64,000 nucleotides of DNA, taken from the NCBI RefSeq assembly GCF_026212465.1, contig NC_080058.1:18504553-18568552 (forward strand), written 5' to 3'. Positions 1 through 10,459 of the stretch are shown piece by piece; the first letter of the stretch is position 1, and the number at the start of each line of letters is the position of its first letter. This DNA is from Amaranthus tricolor (Eukaryota > Streptophyta > Magnoliopsida > Caryophyllales > Amaranthaceae). The translations under genes and the position numbers were made by a program. The notes under the pieces are model-generated. The model was not told the DNA's origin. It worked only from the letters and a program-made list of their open reading frames with translations, and did no database searches.

Positions 1-748
1 TGTGAAAGAGCACAGGGATGTGGTGAAAATGGCTGCAAGGTTCAATTTGTATCCTCAGTGTCCATCCCCTGAAATTGTTCTCGGTATCAAACCACACGCA
101 GATGGAACAACAATTACAACGCTCTTGCAAGACAAGGAAGTGAATGGGCTTCAAGTAGAAAAAGATGATCAGTGGTACAGAGTTCCCATTGTACCTGATG
201 CATTATTTATCAATGTTGGTGACTGTTAGAGGTAAAGATAAACCAGTTCTTCCTTGGTTCAGATTTCCCACTTGAATGTAAACTATGTTACTCGGACTCT
301 TCATTTTGCTTCACGTACCTGTGTCCGATCCTTAATCCTCGGACATTGGTATGGCACTTAGACACTTCATTTTGGTGTAGAATTGAATATTTAGACGGAT
401 CCGATACTTGAACACGGACCAATATTCAACATTAGTACCCGAGTCCTAGTAACATAGAATGTAAAACTAAGCAAGTAGACGCCTGCTTTATGTTTATACT
501 TACGGTGCAGATAATGAGCAATGGCGTTCTGAAAAGTCCTTTGCATAGGGTGGTGACAAACTCTGGAAAGACAAAGAATAACTGTGGCAATGTTCTTCTT
601 CCCGAAACCTGATAAGGAGGTTGGACCGATACCTGAACTGTTTACAGGCGACAAGCCTCCGATGTACAATAAAGTGAGGCATTATGAAAATATTTTCTTC
701 GAGAACTACCAGCTCGGAAAGAGAGCATTGCACGCTGTCAGATTGTAA
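1..748 (+). pseudogene. 2-oxoglutarate/Fe(II) dioxygenase, 3' fragment (SRG1/DOXC-like), frameshifted
   Basis: This is the C-terminal part of a plant 2-oxoglutarate-dependent dioxygenase; the 5' part lies outside the window. The first exon reads open from the edge to about 222 and shows the iron-binding HxD of the double-stranded beta-helix (PHADG) followed by the family-like NVGD. Exon end and donor are at 231/232 (GAG|gtaaag) and the acceptor is at 510 (tgcag|ATAATGAGC), giving the expected junction leading to SNGVLKSPLHRVVTN, which carries the second iron-ligand His. Two indels break the frame. One base is missing just after the NVGD codons (about 225), creating an immediate TAG. One extra base sits near 565, just after VVTNS, so the rest (RITVAMFFFPKP onward, stop 746-748) is in another frame. 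The family is clear; substrate cannot be told. Known relatives include SRG1-like and norcoclaurine synthase-like enzymes. Confidence 0.85.
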
Positions 749-799
749 TCTTGCTGCTGCTATATCAACATTACATTTCTGTTGCAGTTAACAATTTTG

Positions 800-1160
800 C
801 TTCTAATAAAATTACAATTTTGCCCCTGGACTTAAAATTTCTTTCATATACTCTAACCTCACTAAATAACACCTTTATCACACTTAAAAAACAAAATTAC
901 AACATAAAATATGGAGCAAAAGCTAAGGAATTCAATCCGCAAACAAATAATCGAGGTAGATTTTATTCGAATCCTATTATTTTAAATTTAAAAAAAAAGG
1001 AAAAAAAAGTGAGTCGCACGCGACTCGGCCACGGGTCAATCGCACAAAACGTGTGACTGAGCCGCAGCCGAGTCGCGGGTTTCGTGCGACTGACCCGCGG
1101 CCGAGATGCGTGCGACTCACCCATTTTTTTTTAAAATTTTACTCTTTTAAATAATATACT
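800..1160 (+). repeat. Repeat X1: degenerate element with GC-rich hairpin core
   Basis: This region is homologous, in inverted orientation, to about 20985-21390 (repeat X2). Shared stretches include AAATTAC.ATTTTGCCCCT.GACTTAAAATTT and, about 50 bases on, CTCACT.AATAACAC..TTATCAC. Its core, 1009-1120, is a GC-rich imperfect palindrome inside very AT-rich DNA; about 45 of 55 positions of the two arms pair, starting with GTGAGTCGCACGC. Flanking A-rich (left) and T-rich (right) runs extend the foldback to about 975-1140. An (ATT)n tract follows directly, as in X2. No coding sequence is visible. It could be a non-autonomous transposon or part of a larger unknown element. Confidence 0.6.
1009..1120. 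repeat. GC-rich long palindrome (hairpin core of X1)
   Basis: The sequence starts GTGAGTCGCACGC and ends GCGTGCGACTCAC, with further paired blocks CTCGGCC/GGCCGAG, CGGGTCA/TGACCCG and TCGCAC/GTGCGA. The centre contains TCGCAC-AAAAC-GTGTGA (about 1040-1056), a small inverted repeat that recurs twice in X2. Confidence 0.8.
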
Positions 1161-1163
1161 TAA

Positions 1164-1254
<91 letters not shown>

Positions 1255-1311
1255 GTTGTTATTATTATTATTTTTATTATTATTATTATTATTATTGTTA
1301 TTATTATTATA

Positions 1312-1353
<42 letters not shown>
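1164..1353. repeat. (TTA)n microsatellite
   Basis: About 60 nearly perfect TTA/ATT triplets with a few GTT or TTTTTA interruptions. The poly-isoleucine reading frame here is an artefact of the repeat. Confidence 0.97.
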
Positions 1354-1356
<3 letters not shown>

Positions 1357-1837
1357 ATTTTATTTTTCCTTTAAATATTACTTTCTCCGTTCTTTTTTGA
1401 TCTTCCACATTACTATAACAGGTAGTTTCAAAAATTCTTCCACTTTAGAATAGTTTCTATTTTTGGAAACTTTTTATCCCACTTTTACCCCTTAAAATAC
1501 CCTCTTTTATCTTAATGTACCCGAAATTATCCGGATACATTTATTACTCATTCTTGGTCTTTGCATTTTTCATTATGACTCCTACTGCCTTCATGAACGG
1601 TCATTTCTTCCTTCTTCCTCTTAAACGGTCCATTCTCTCTCTTCATGAACTCCATTTTCATGGCTTTTCCCCCTGTTTCTTCTTCTTTTTTAGTGCATTT
1701 TAACAGCATTAAAATATAGATCGGTTTATTCTCATCATTTTGAGGTTAGTTTTGTTTGTTTTCGCGAAGGTTCGAAATTGAAGCCCCCTGTTCTTGAATC
1801 CTCTATTAACTTCCTGTTGAATCTTTAAGTATTTTCA

Positions 1838-2164
1838 ATGGAAAACAACGAGTCTAAGAGTGACTCTACAATTCCTTCATATCTTTATGAGGGCCTTTGC
1901 GATTATGGTGAGTTGTGTTCTTGTTCCCTCAATGGTCGTTCCCATTCCTACTCCAATGAAATTTTGAGGTGGTCAAAAAAAGATCTTGAGGCATATCAAA
2001 AGGTACTTGAAGATGATGCAACTTCTGTGTATAATGAATCTCCACCAACTTCTCCTATTGTTGAAAATTTACTTGAAGAAGATGACATCAATTTGGTTGT
2101 CCCTGACACTCCTGAAGATGTTCTTGCGTCTAGGGCAAAATTGAACCCCAAAAAACATGCTTAA
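1838..2164 (+). CDS. Small acidic hypothetical protein (108 aa) inside the mariner element
   Basis: I do not recognise this protein. It is a clean ORF with a plausible plant start context (tttcaATGGaa). The product is acidic, Ser/Glu/Asp-rich, with a short Cys stretch (GLCDYGELCSCSLNG, about residues 19-33) and a C-terminal PDTPEDVLASRAKL segment. There is no signal peptide or membrane segment. It converges on the transposase within the same TIR pair and is followed by a T/G-rich region resembling a 3' UTR. Upstream lies an AT-rich stretch with AAAATATAG near 1710. It may be an element-encoded second ORF, a captured host exon, or chance; I cannot decide. Confidence 0.4.
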   Translation: MENNESKSDSTIPSYLYEGLCDYGELCSCSLNGRSHSYSNEILRWSKKDLEAYQKVLEDDATSVYNESPPTSPIVENLLEEDDINLVVPDTPEDVLASRAKLNPKKHA

Positions 2165-2734
2165 TGATTATAAGGTTGTTCTGATATTTCGTTTTTTTTG
2201 TTGATTAAATTTGAAAAAATTGGAGCTGGTTTTATCTGTTGTTGTTTGATGCTGGATTATGATGATCTTGTATTATGTTTGATGTTTGTTTTTTTGTTTG
2301 TTTTTTATGTGTTGTTGTTGATATCGTGTTCTTCTGGTTTGGGGTTTTTTTGGTTCTACTGTTGGTATTATGTTGCTGGTTTTAGGGTTGATGTTTGTTG
2401 CTGGTTTTATGTGTACAAGCCCCTATGATGTCAAATTGTTGAACCTCTAAATTCTGAAAAATTTACTTTGATTACTTGGTTGAATAGCATTTGGTAAACC
2501 ATTACCCGTCACTTGATTTTTTAGCATGTTCAGTTACTTCATTTGTTGATGATAAATTGTAATCTGAGAGGTTTCATAACCTCTATGATGAATCATGGGG
2601 CTTTTTTTTTTCTGAAATTATGTAAAATAATGAATTAACATGGGTTGTGATTAACAATTTGTTGCTCCTAAGTTTTTAAAGCTAAAATTTTAATGATGAT
2701 TTGAACAAAATAAACTGAGGGGCTTTGATGTTTG

Positions 2735-4214
2735 TCATTCTTGAGTTTCTTCAACTACCTGATCATAAGCTTCTTGAATGATCTTTGTTGTTTGTGCATC
2801 ATTCTCATTTTCTGTTAATGCTTGTGTTTGTTGCTGATCCCTGTTTGGGTTAAGAAAAGCTATAGCTTCTCTAACCAATTGTGTTAGGATTCTCACTTGA
2901 ATCCTTAATGCCATTGTCTTCTTCAACCTTCTTTCCAAAGTGGGGTTGTATGTAGTCATTAGACCCCTTAACTTTTAAAATCTCATTTAAATGGTGTTGT
3001 AATGAGATCCACACATTAGTTAAGGTCTTTGGATGTAACTCTCCGAATGCATCCTCAACTGCTGTGATTAATTCTGTAATGTTTTTGGACATCTTTTTAT
3101 GCATAAGTGATTGCATGCTCCTAAAGAAACCCAAGTCTAGAATATTACAATCCGGACTATTTGGAGGTTGTTGAGTAAGAATGAAAGTTAAACCCCCTTG
3201 CCTATTGTGTTGTTGCCATATTGGATCATCGTTTGTGATATGAACCCTTGCATTATCTTGTTGAATAAAAATAATAGAAGGTCCATCACTTGGCCATTTT
3301 CTTAGTATAGCCGGAATCAATTGTTGTATAAGCATACTCCTATAAACTTCTTGATTGACTGATTCGGTTGGTTTAATTTCAATTGAACCCCTTGGTCGAT
3401 TCTTTGAATCTCTTTGTGCTGGCACCATATTAATAAAAGGGAAAATTCCAATTTTCCCATCAAACGTGCATTGACCAAAACGATTCCATCTAGGCCTATT
3501 AACGGCCCCTAAGAACATGGCCTTAGGTATGAACTTTGATGACTTCGCTGCTCTATATGGGACCTTTTCTTTGTGTGCTAAATAAACCCTTTGCGTTTTC
3601 TTGGTTAAATAAAACCACTTCTCGTCAATGTGAATATAATCGTACATTCCTTTGTAAATCGGGTGTCTTTGAATTGTGTCTTCTTGGATAAGGCTCAAAA
3701 TCCACTCCACCCTCCTTAGTTTGCTGGCATCGGTTAAAGCCGGGTGTAATGGATTTGAATGAGCCTTTATCTCGCCTCTTTTTATCAACCTCCACACCGT
3801 TGACGGTGCCAAATCTAAACATGTTGCAACATCTCTAATGCAAGTGCGTTCGCCAATGGGTCTAGACTCAAGTAAGTTTGGTGGTATGACGACTCTTTTT
3901 CTTCCACAATTTTTGAACTTGGATTCCACATTGTATGGTTTGTGTGCTTCCTTGGTTTGTATTGCTCGTTTCCATAAATTTCGGATGGTTCTATGTGTGT
4001 AGCCGTATTTTTGAGCTATGCGTTTGAATGTACAATGAGGAAGTGAGTCACTAACCTTTAGTGACAACAAGTCTTGCAAAATAAGTTGCCTTAACTCATT
4101 CGTGAGTCTTCGCTTATACTGAATTTGTTGCTGTGGTCCTATTTGTTCCACATTCTGTGGCTCTTCTTCGGATTCAGAACTACACTCAGGAACGTATGAA
4201 TTCGATCCAAAGTA
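2735..4214 (-). pseudogene. Mariner-like transposase, DD39D, 5' incomplete and C-terminally frameshifted
   Basis: This is the cut-and-paste transposase of the surrounding element. The N-terminal part (about residues 10-130 counted from 4151) carries helix-turn-helix-like segments (TFKRIAQKYGYTHRTIRNLW and SKLRRVEW). The catalytic triad is visible: D176 in IHIDEKWF, D299 in QQDNAR and D339 in CNILDLGFF, with 39 residues between the last two, the plant DD39D signature. The frame is open upstream to a TAG at 4215-4217 but contains no ATG; the codon at 4151 is GTG. The true start is lost or in an upstream exon. Near 2935 the expected C-terminal LKK...ELVREAIAFLN-like tail continues in another frame (to 2735), so a one-base indel cuts it short at 2871. 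Probably inactive. Confidence 0.85.
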
Positions 4215-4280
4215 CTAAGCCCCTTGTTGCTCATGTTCAATTCCTGAAGCCATTGAAGGCTAATGATGCGAATGAACAAT

Positions 4281-4555
4281 TTTTGGCTACTGATTTGAGG
4301 CTGTGTGAATAAGTGTTGGCTACTGATTTTGGTTTACTGTTTGAAGAATTTTGGCTACTGATTTGAGGCTGTGTGAATAAGTGTTGCCTTCTGATTTTGG
4401 TTTACTGTTTGAAGAATTTTAGGTACTGATTTAAGGCTGTGTGAATAAGTGTTGGCTACTGATTTTGGTATACTGTTTGAAGAAGTTTGGCTACTGATTT
4501 GAGGCTGTGTTGAGGCTGTGTGAACAAGTTTTACTTCTGATTTTAGTTTATTGTT
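4281..4555. repeat. 68-bp tandem repeat, about four copies, subterminal in mariner
   Basis: Units begin TTTTGGCTACTGATTTGAGG at 4281, 4349, 4417 and 4485, a strict 68-base period. Each unit contains GGCTGTGTGAATAAGTGTTG and a TACTGTTTGAAGAA block. Copies differ by few bases; the last is disturbed by a short GAGGCTGTGT duplication. The array lies between the right TIR and the transposase. Confidence 0.9.
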
Positions 4556-5084
4556 CTGTGAGCTGTTAATATAGTGTCATTAGGAATATGTAAAGTCATT
4601 TTCTTTGGATTACAAGCTTGTAATTTCAGATTTGATGAAAAATTATTGTCAATCCATGTAATTATAGAATGCCCAATACAAGGCTCTTTTGTTTTTTTTT
4701 GGAATGGAGGGCTGATTTCTGTTTGCTGCTGTGAAGCTCCAAATTTTTCTAATTTGGAAAGTTTGTTAATTTCCCTGCAAAATGTAAAGTTCTCTCTCTT
4801 CATTAATAAATCAGAATTTTTTTATTTAGTTTTATTTATAATTATTTTATCTCTCATACTTTCAATACAATCATTACTTCACACTACTATTTAATTAAAA
4901 TAATACCCACTACAACCAAAAATTCCATCTTTTTTAATTTGTGTGACCAACACAAAGTGAAACATCAAATAAGATCGGAGGGAGTATTTTTATTATTTTT
5001 GTTGGTGATGTTGTCGTATTATTGTTATTGTTAGTAAATTTTTCTTTAATGTAATTTTTAAATATTGTTTTTATTACTAGTGTT

Positions 5085-5136
5085 ATGATTATTATTATTG
5101 TTTTTGTTATTATTGTTATGATTATTATTATTATTA

Positions 5137-5216
<80 letters not shown>

Positions 5217-5223
5217 GTAATTA

Positions 5224-5280
<57 letters not shown>

Positions 5281-5302
5281 CAATAATAATAATAATAATT
5301 AA
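5085..5302. repeat. Back-to-back (TTA)n-(TAA)n microsatellite palindrome
   Basis: A run of TTA/ATT triplets (about 5085-5217) is followed, after GTAATTAATA, by a run of TAA/AAT triplets (about 5228-5300). Arms of more than 70 bases are reverse complements, so the tract can form a long AT hairpin. Confidence 0.95.
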
Positions 5303-6241
5303 TATTTTGTTAAATTATATTTGTTGATAATGATTAGTTAAATATTATTATTATTAACCAATATTTGTTGATAATGAGTATTTTAATATGTTAATTAATT
5401 ATTGTCTTTTGTTCATCTAGTTAATTTGACTTAAAGTTTGATGATTTTTATTTATTATTAATAGTTAATTAAATAATCAAAATTGTAGTAAATGGCTGGT
5501 AGTCAAGGGAAAAGAAAGGGTTTTGATAGACACTTGTTGAGCGGGAATAGTTCTAAGCCTACCCTACTCAGAGGGGACTCTCATGAGAGGGGGGTAACAA
5601 GTTTTGCTAGGAGGGCTAGGCAGGAAGAGGCTGCCAGACACAGTGAGGCCCAACGGTCGAGTACGCTGCACCGAGTGTGCACTCGATTTGATGACCAGGT
5701 TAGCGTCTAGAGTAGTTGGAGGGTTTCTAGTCATGATGATGATGATGATGATGTTGAGTACCAAGGTGCTGTTGGTCGCCCAGTGGATTGGACTGTTGTC
5801 CGCGGGGTCGACGGTCCACACGTGCCGCCATAGGGGAGCAGGCACACACAGTCCGCTGGAACGGACTGGTTGGTCACATCGCCCCAGCCCGAGGGGCCCA
5901 CAGATACGCGCTTGATACCCAGCTATGGCGAGCACATAGCTAAAGATATATTTGACGGATCTGAGCGTACGCCTCCGATTATGGAGTGGCGTAATAGAAA
6001 GAAGCCGTTGGAGGCGATCATCGGACTGCGGGATATGTCTGATGCGCTTTATGATGTTCTACCTGCCATTCCCCTCGGCCGGCTACCTTATATTATGCAC
6101 CAGCACATTGACTGTGCTTTGATATCGGCCTTCGTGGAGAGGTGGTAGCCGGATATGAACACCTTCCACATGCCATGGGGAGAGATGACGATTATGTTGC
6201 ACGACGTGCAACGCATATTGAGCATAGGTATTAAAGGTTCA

Positions 6242-9027
6242 TGTAATAACCCGACTTACCATTGACTGAGTAAACAGGGTCATCACTGGGTTCGTTTCCC
6301 AAGAAACTGAAATCACACTTTCAAAACTCAAGCAAAGGGGTCACAAGCTCTTCAACGTAACTAACTCAGCTAAATCCCAAAGCCAACATCTAACTATTAC
6401 ACAAGATAATCATACAATTCTCTACAAGTCTGATATAACCAGCACAGCCAAAATAAATTTACATTTATCCAAAATTCTTAATACAAATTTATAATTCCTA
6501 AGTACTCAGCTAAATTAACATCCTTGGAAACTCTATTCACCTCCGCTAATCCATTATTCCCGACTGGTTCCGATCTGTAGACAAGCTAAAAGATGGAAAC
6601 AACAGGGAATCAGATTAAACGAATGAGAAGTAACAATCCAAAACAACAAAACATAGTAATTCAAATCATAGGTTTAAAAGCAACATCAGTTCCCTAGATC
6701 TATGTGCACACAGGGAGTGTAGTTTGAGAGGTGCCCCATAGCTCTAAGGCTATGTCGCTCTCAGGTGAAGCTAGTCAATATCTCAATGACAATTCGCTTC
6801 AAAAACAGGGAGCAGGGAACAATGTTCCTCAACTCCGTCAATGACCAGCTCGCAAGCCCGATCCATTGACCATATCATAATATCACCATAAACATTCACA
6901 ACAACATTTGTCTCAACAATTTTCAATCTCAAAAGAGCTTTAGTAAAAAGTTTATTTTCAAGAAAGTAGTCTGATTAGACCCTTTAAGGGACTGCTACTA
7001 CTCACCAACAAGACGCTTCAAAGAGCCGTGATCGATTCGCGGCTAACAGCTAGAATGGTTCCTCGATGACGTCGCCTCCTCAAGCATAAGAAACATAACA
7101 TCACAACAAAGCGTTCGATACTACAAACTAGGTTCATATAGCTCATTGCACTCCTCCTAAGACCGCATCTTAGCCAAGAGTTATGCTAGCATTCCACCCT
7201 TTAAAATCTCACAGTCGATTCAAGAATATCAATTACCCAATACTTTCTTATAAACAACCATGTTCCACCAATTTCGTAAATTCAATGTCCGTCCATCTCA
7301 TACTTACATATCAAGATTCACAAGGATTTAAGGTTACACCAAGACCCTTAATCTATTAGAATGTATTTGATTAAACACAAAGGTCATTGTTCTTCTTACA
7401 ATCAACAAGTCTCAACAGAATCTAATACTTCACCCAAAAATATTTAATTATTCAATTAACATCCCTATCTCCTGATCCCAAATTAGGAATACCGTAATGG
7501 TTTTAGGACACCTCTTTACTAAAACAGGCATTACACACTAATACGGAAACCAAATGAGAAAATTTAAGTGGCTACGCGACCACTACTCAGAGCTCTACTA
7601 TTCTTATTCAAACACTAAAACCCAGAAACAATTAGAACTATCCCAAAATAGCCAAAACAGAAGGTTCATTATGGATTTTCAAGACAGCCTGCTAGTATTT
7701 CACTATTTTGAACATAACTCTCTCATATAAACTCATTTTGGAGCGATTCAAGTGCCCACGTGATTGCAACTCGAAGCTCTACAAATCTCATGAAGACACC
7801 AAAACCACAAAACGACTCTAAATATTTCAAAAACAGCAACACAAATTCGGACAGAACAAAACAAAACCTCATTGTCGATTTTTATGACAGTCTACTAGTA
7901 TTTTGGACATAACTTCCTCATACGAACTCATCTCGGGGTGATTCAAGTGCGCACACGACCGCGAATCAAAGTTCTACAAAACGCAAGAAGAAATACGCAT
8001 CCAAAAACAATCAAAACCATCTCCAAAATAGCCAAAACAGAAAGTTCAGTTTCGAAACTGAAATTTCAAAATCCACAATACCAAGTTTTATACGAGAAAT
8101 CAAATAACCCAAATAACCAATACTAATCAACACTAGCAAGAATCCAATTACTAATTAAACTCATATACTCTAATTAAATTCAAGTTGATGCTTAAATTTG
8201 ATTTAAAAACCCCAAATTGAATCCACAAATACCAAACTACTTTAAAACATTCGATTAATACTTAAATAGAATAGTTTGTGGGTTACCTCAATCACCATTG
8301 AAGGACCTTTCAACTTTCAATCTTGATGAACTTCAATTTGAGTCACAAAATCCCCAAATCAATTTACAAAACCCTAACATTTAAATTTGAAAACAAAACA
8401 ACAAAAGAGGGAAAAGTGGTTACCAACAATAATAAAGGGAGGAGGTGGTGGAACTGTCGACGCTAGTGGCTAGCGTGGTGGCGGTGTTGGCTGAGCAAAA
8501 AGAAAGAGGAGAGGAGGGTAGCCATGGTTGGGAATTTGAAGTTAAAAAAATGATGAGGATGATGAAAGAAATGGGGAAGGGGTATGTCGGTTAGATGGGG
8601 ATAAGAATGAGTTTTATTTTCAGCTTTGACGCATTAAATTCTATTCAAGTCGTCTCTTCGTAAGACAGTCTTGTATAAGACATGCTGTAAGGGTATAATA
8701 GACGATTTATGAAATAAGTAATTAGTAGTATAAATAAGGATTACATTTAGGAATTTATTTTTCAGTTTTTTATTTAAATTTATTTTTATAAAGATAAGAT
8801 AGTAATCAATTAATAAAATATAATCAAACTACACTTTTATCGAAGTATTCTTTATACGAATTTTATACATTAAATAAAATATACCTCTTTCTTGAAAATG
8901 TTAACAAATAAAATAATTGAGTCAATATTATAAAAATAATAATATTATTACTCGAATTAACTTACTTAATAACCCCAATCAGCTTAATAAACTTATAATT
9001 AAGCTTTGTTAAATGTAGTCTATTTCA
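6242..9027. mobile_element. Solo LTR (probably Ty3/gypsy), 2786 bp, inserted in the PMD exon
   Basis: The insert starts TGTAATAACCCGAC and ends CTATTTCA, and is flanked by a perfect 5-bp duplication GTTCA (6237-6241 and 9028-9032). Removing it with one GTTCA restores the PMD frame (IKGS then ILAEPA). No second LTR, primer-binding site or ORF of note lies inside, so it is best read as a solo LTR left by recombination. Element orientation is not certain. Confidence 0.8.
7560..8060. repeat. Degenerate tandem repeat of about 194 bp inside the solo LTR
   Basis: Blocks recur about 194 bases apart, for example the CATAACT...CTCATA.GAACTCAT stretch at about 7712 and again at about 7907. The string AAAATAGCCAAAACAGAA occurs at about 7645 and about 8026. 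Confidence 0.6.
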
Positions 9028-10459
9028 GTTCAATACTGGCTGAACCTGCTTAGGGGGAGTGGAAGGGCACTATTGCTGGTCTATTTAGAGAGGCCATGTC
9101 CGAGCTATGACGGAAAGGGATATTCACCAGTGGTGGCATCAATGTTGCTAAAGTTATGCTATTATGCCACCGGTCCCAGGCAATGGAGACCTAATCGACA
9201 GCCTATTACATGGCTATTTTTGGCTCTACCCTGCTGGAGGATAAGACCAGATCGGCATGCGACCTGACCCGATACTAACCGTTAACATCGATCAGGATGA
9301 GATTGCCTGGGGTGCGGTGACGCTTGCCTACATGTATCAGCAACTGGGAATGGCGTCTAGGGTTGGTTGCAAGACCATTGCTGGTTGCCTGACATTGCTT
9401 CAGACATGGATTTACGAGTACTTTCCGTCCTTCCGCTCTCATCCTCGTCAAGCAGATGTGCCTAATAAGACTAAGACGGAGATGTGGTCCACGCCCAAGC
9501 CAGGTCGTGAGATCAACAGGCTGAGGGACTGTAGGAGTATATTGGACTCCATGACGAAAACTCAGGTATTGTATATCACATCACACTTTGTTATTCATGT
9601 TATTTTAATTTGTAGATTATTTGTATATGTTAATTTTGCTTGTATGCAGGTGGAATGGAATTCGTACTTGCCTTCTCCAAGGGCATTGCTAAGTGAGCAC
9701 CCATGCACCACCTACATCGGGGGTATCACTTGCTTTGATATCGTCGAGGTGTATTTTCCGGAGAGGACAATGCGACAGGTCGGCTTTGTGCAGGCTATTC
9801 CTCCCCCTCCTATCAGACCAACCCAGGCTATACAACTGGCACACGGTTCCTATTCCGTGACCTTTGCTTCTCCGCTTATTTACACGGAGGCATGGAGTAT
9901 GTTCCTTTATTGTGGCCGCCTTGGTGATCAGGCACTTCGTCGGGCATCTGTTCCATCAGAGGCTGATCCTAGTTACGTTGACTAGTTTAGAGTGTCCTCC
10001 CATCCATACATCCTCGCCGGCGAAGGACCGAGTGCCGGTTTTTGTCCAGCTGAAAGAAGAGCGGAATACGTTAGTTTTTTTAATTTATTTGTTTTCTATT
10101 ATGTGTTTGTGTTATTTAGATGTTGGTTAATATGTTATTTACACCCTTTTTCTTTTTTTTTTTACAGTTTCTAAATGAATGGCCGAGTCGAGTCGCTCCA
10201 TTGGTGAGACTGCCTCTTGTTGCGGAAATGACCCCCCGGGAAATACATGCTTTAGATGTATACGTTTATGATATTAGAGATTTATTTTCCGAATGACAAG
10301 CTTTTAAGGGATGCCCCTTCATAGACTGTTGGTTTTTGTTATTGAAAACTAACGTTGTTTACATTATAGTTAAATTAATTTACATCAATGCTTTTATTAA
10401 TTTACATCAATTCTATAAATATTGAATTCCATCCACATATTGAATCTCATCTACATGTG

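Larger units (their letters stand above)
1381..4984 (-). mobile_element. Plant Tc1/mariner (DD39D) transposon with TIRs and TA duplication
   Basis: The left end CTTTCTCCGTTCTTTTTTGA (1381 on) and the reverse complement of the right end, CTCCCTCCGATCTTATTTGA (from 4984), form a terminal inverted repeat of about 30 bases. The right TIR is the classic plant mariner/Stowaway end (CTCCCTCCG). Both ends are flanked by TA (1379-1380 and 4985-4986), the target duplication of this superfamily. The element is 3604 bp long. It contains a minus-strand transposase (about 2735-4214), a plus-strand small ORF (1838-2164) and four 68-bp tandem repeats next to the transposase 5' side. The left end has drifted (TTT for CCC), and the transposase is damaged, so the copy is probably immobile. 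Confidence 0.9.
5492..10296 (+). pseudogene. Plant mobile domain (PMD/MAIN-like) gene, disrupted
   Basis: The encoded protein matches the family usually annotated 'serine/threonine-protein phosphatase 7 long form homolog', which carries an aminotransferase-like plant mobile domain; no phosphatase domain is seen. Coding blocks are 5492-6241 (DTRLIPSYGEHIA, then HIDCALISAFVERW and NTFHMPWGEMTIMLHDVQ), 9033-9565 (EIAWGAVTLAYMYQQLG, LLQTWIYEYFPSFR), 9650-10069 (TYIGGITCFDIVEVYFPER, SVPSEADPSYVD) and 10168-10296. Introns at 9566-9649 and 10070-10167 keep GT-AG ends. It is broken by in-frame stops at 5708, about 5831, 6146, about 9055, about 9195 and about 9983, by a frame change near 9280 and by a 2.8-kb solo LTR. 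Such genes are often transposon-associated; this one is non-functional. Confidence 0.8.

Noticed and set aside
1131..1358. Poly-isoleucine and poly-asparagine frames at 1131-1358, 5085-5327 and 28064-28345
   Set aside because: Artefacts of ATT/AAT triplet arrays.
4281..4555. CRISPR-like array
   Set aside because: Units are contiguous 68-bp tandem repeats without spacers, in a plant transposon.
5492..5710. Protein phosphatase function for the PMD gene
   Set aside because: The common database name mentions phosphatase 7, but no phosphatase motifs are present; only the mobile-domain part is seen.
6242..9027. A full-length LTR element inside the PMD gene
   Set aside because: No internal second LTR, primer-binding site or coding remnants; a solo LTR explains the TG...CA ends and 5-bp duplication.
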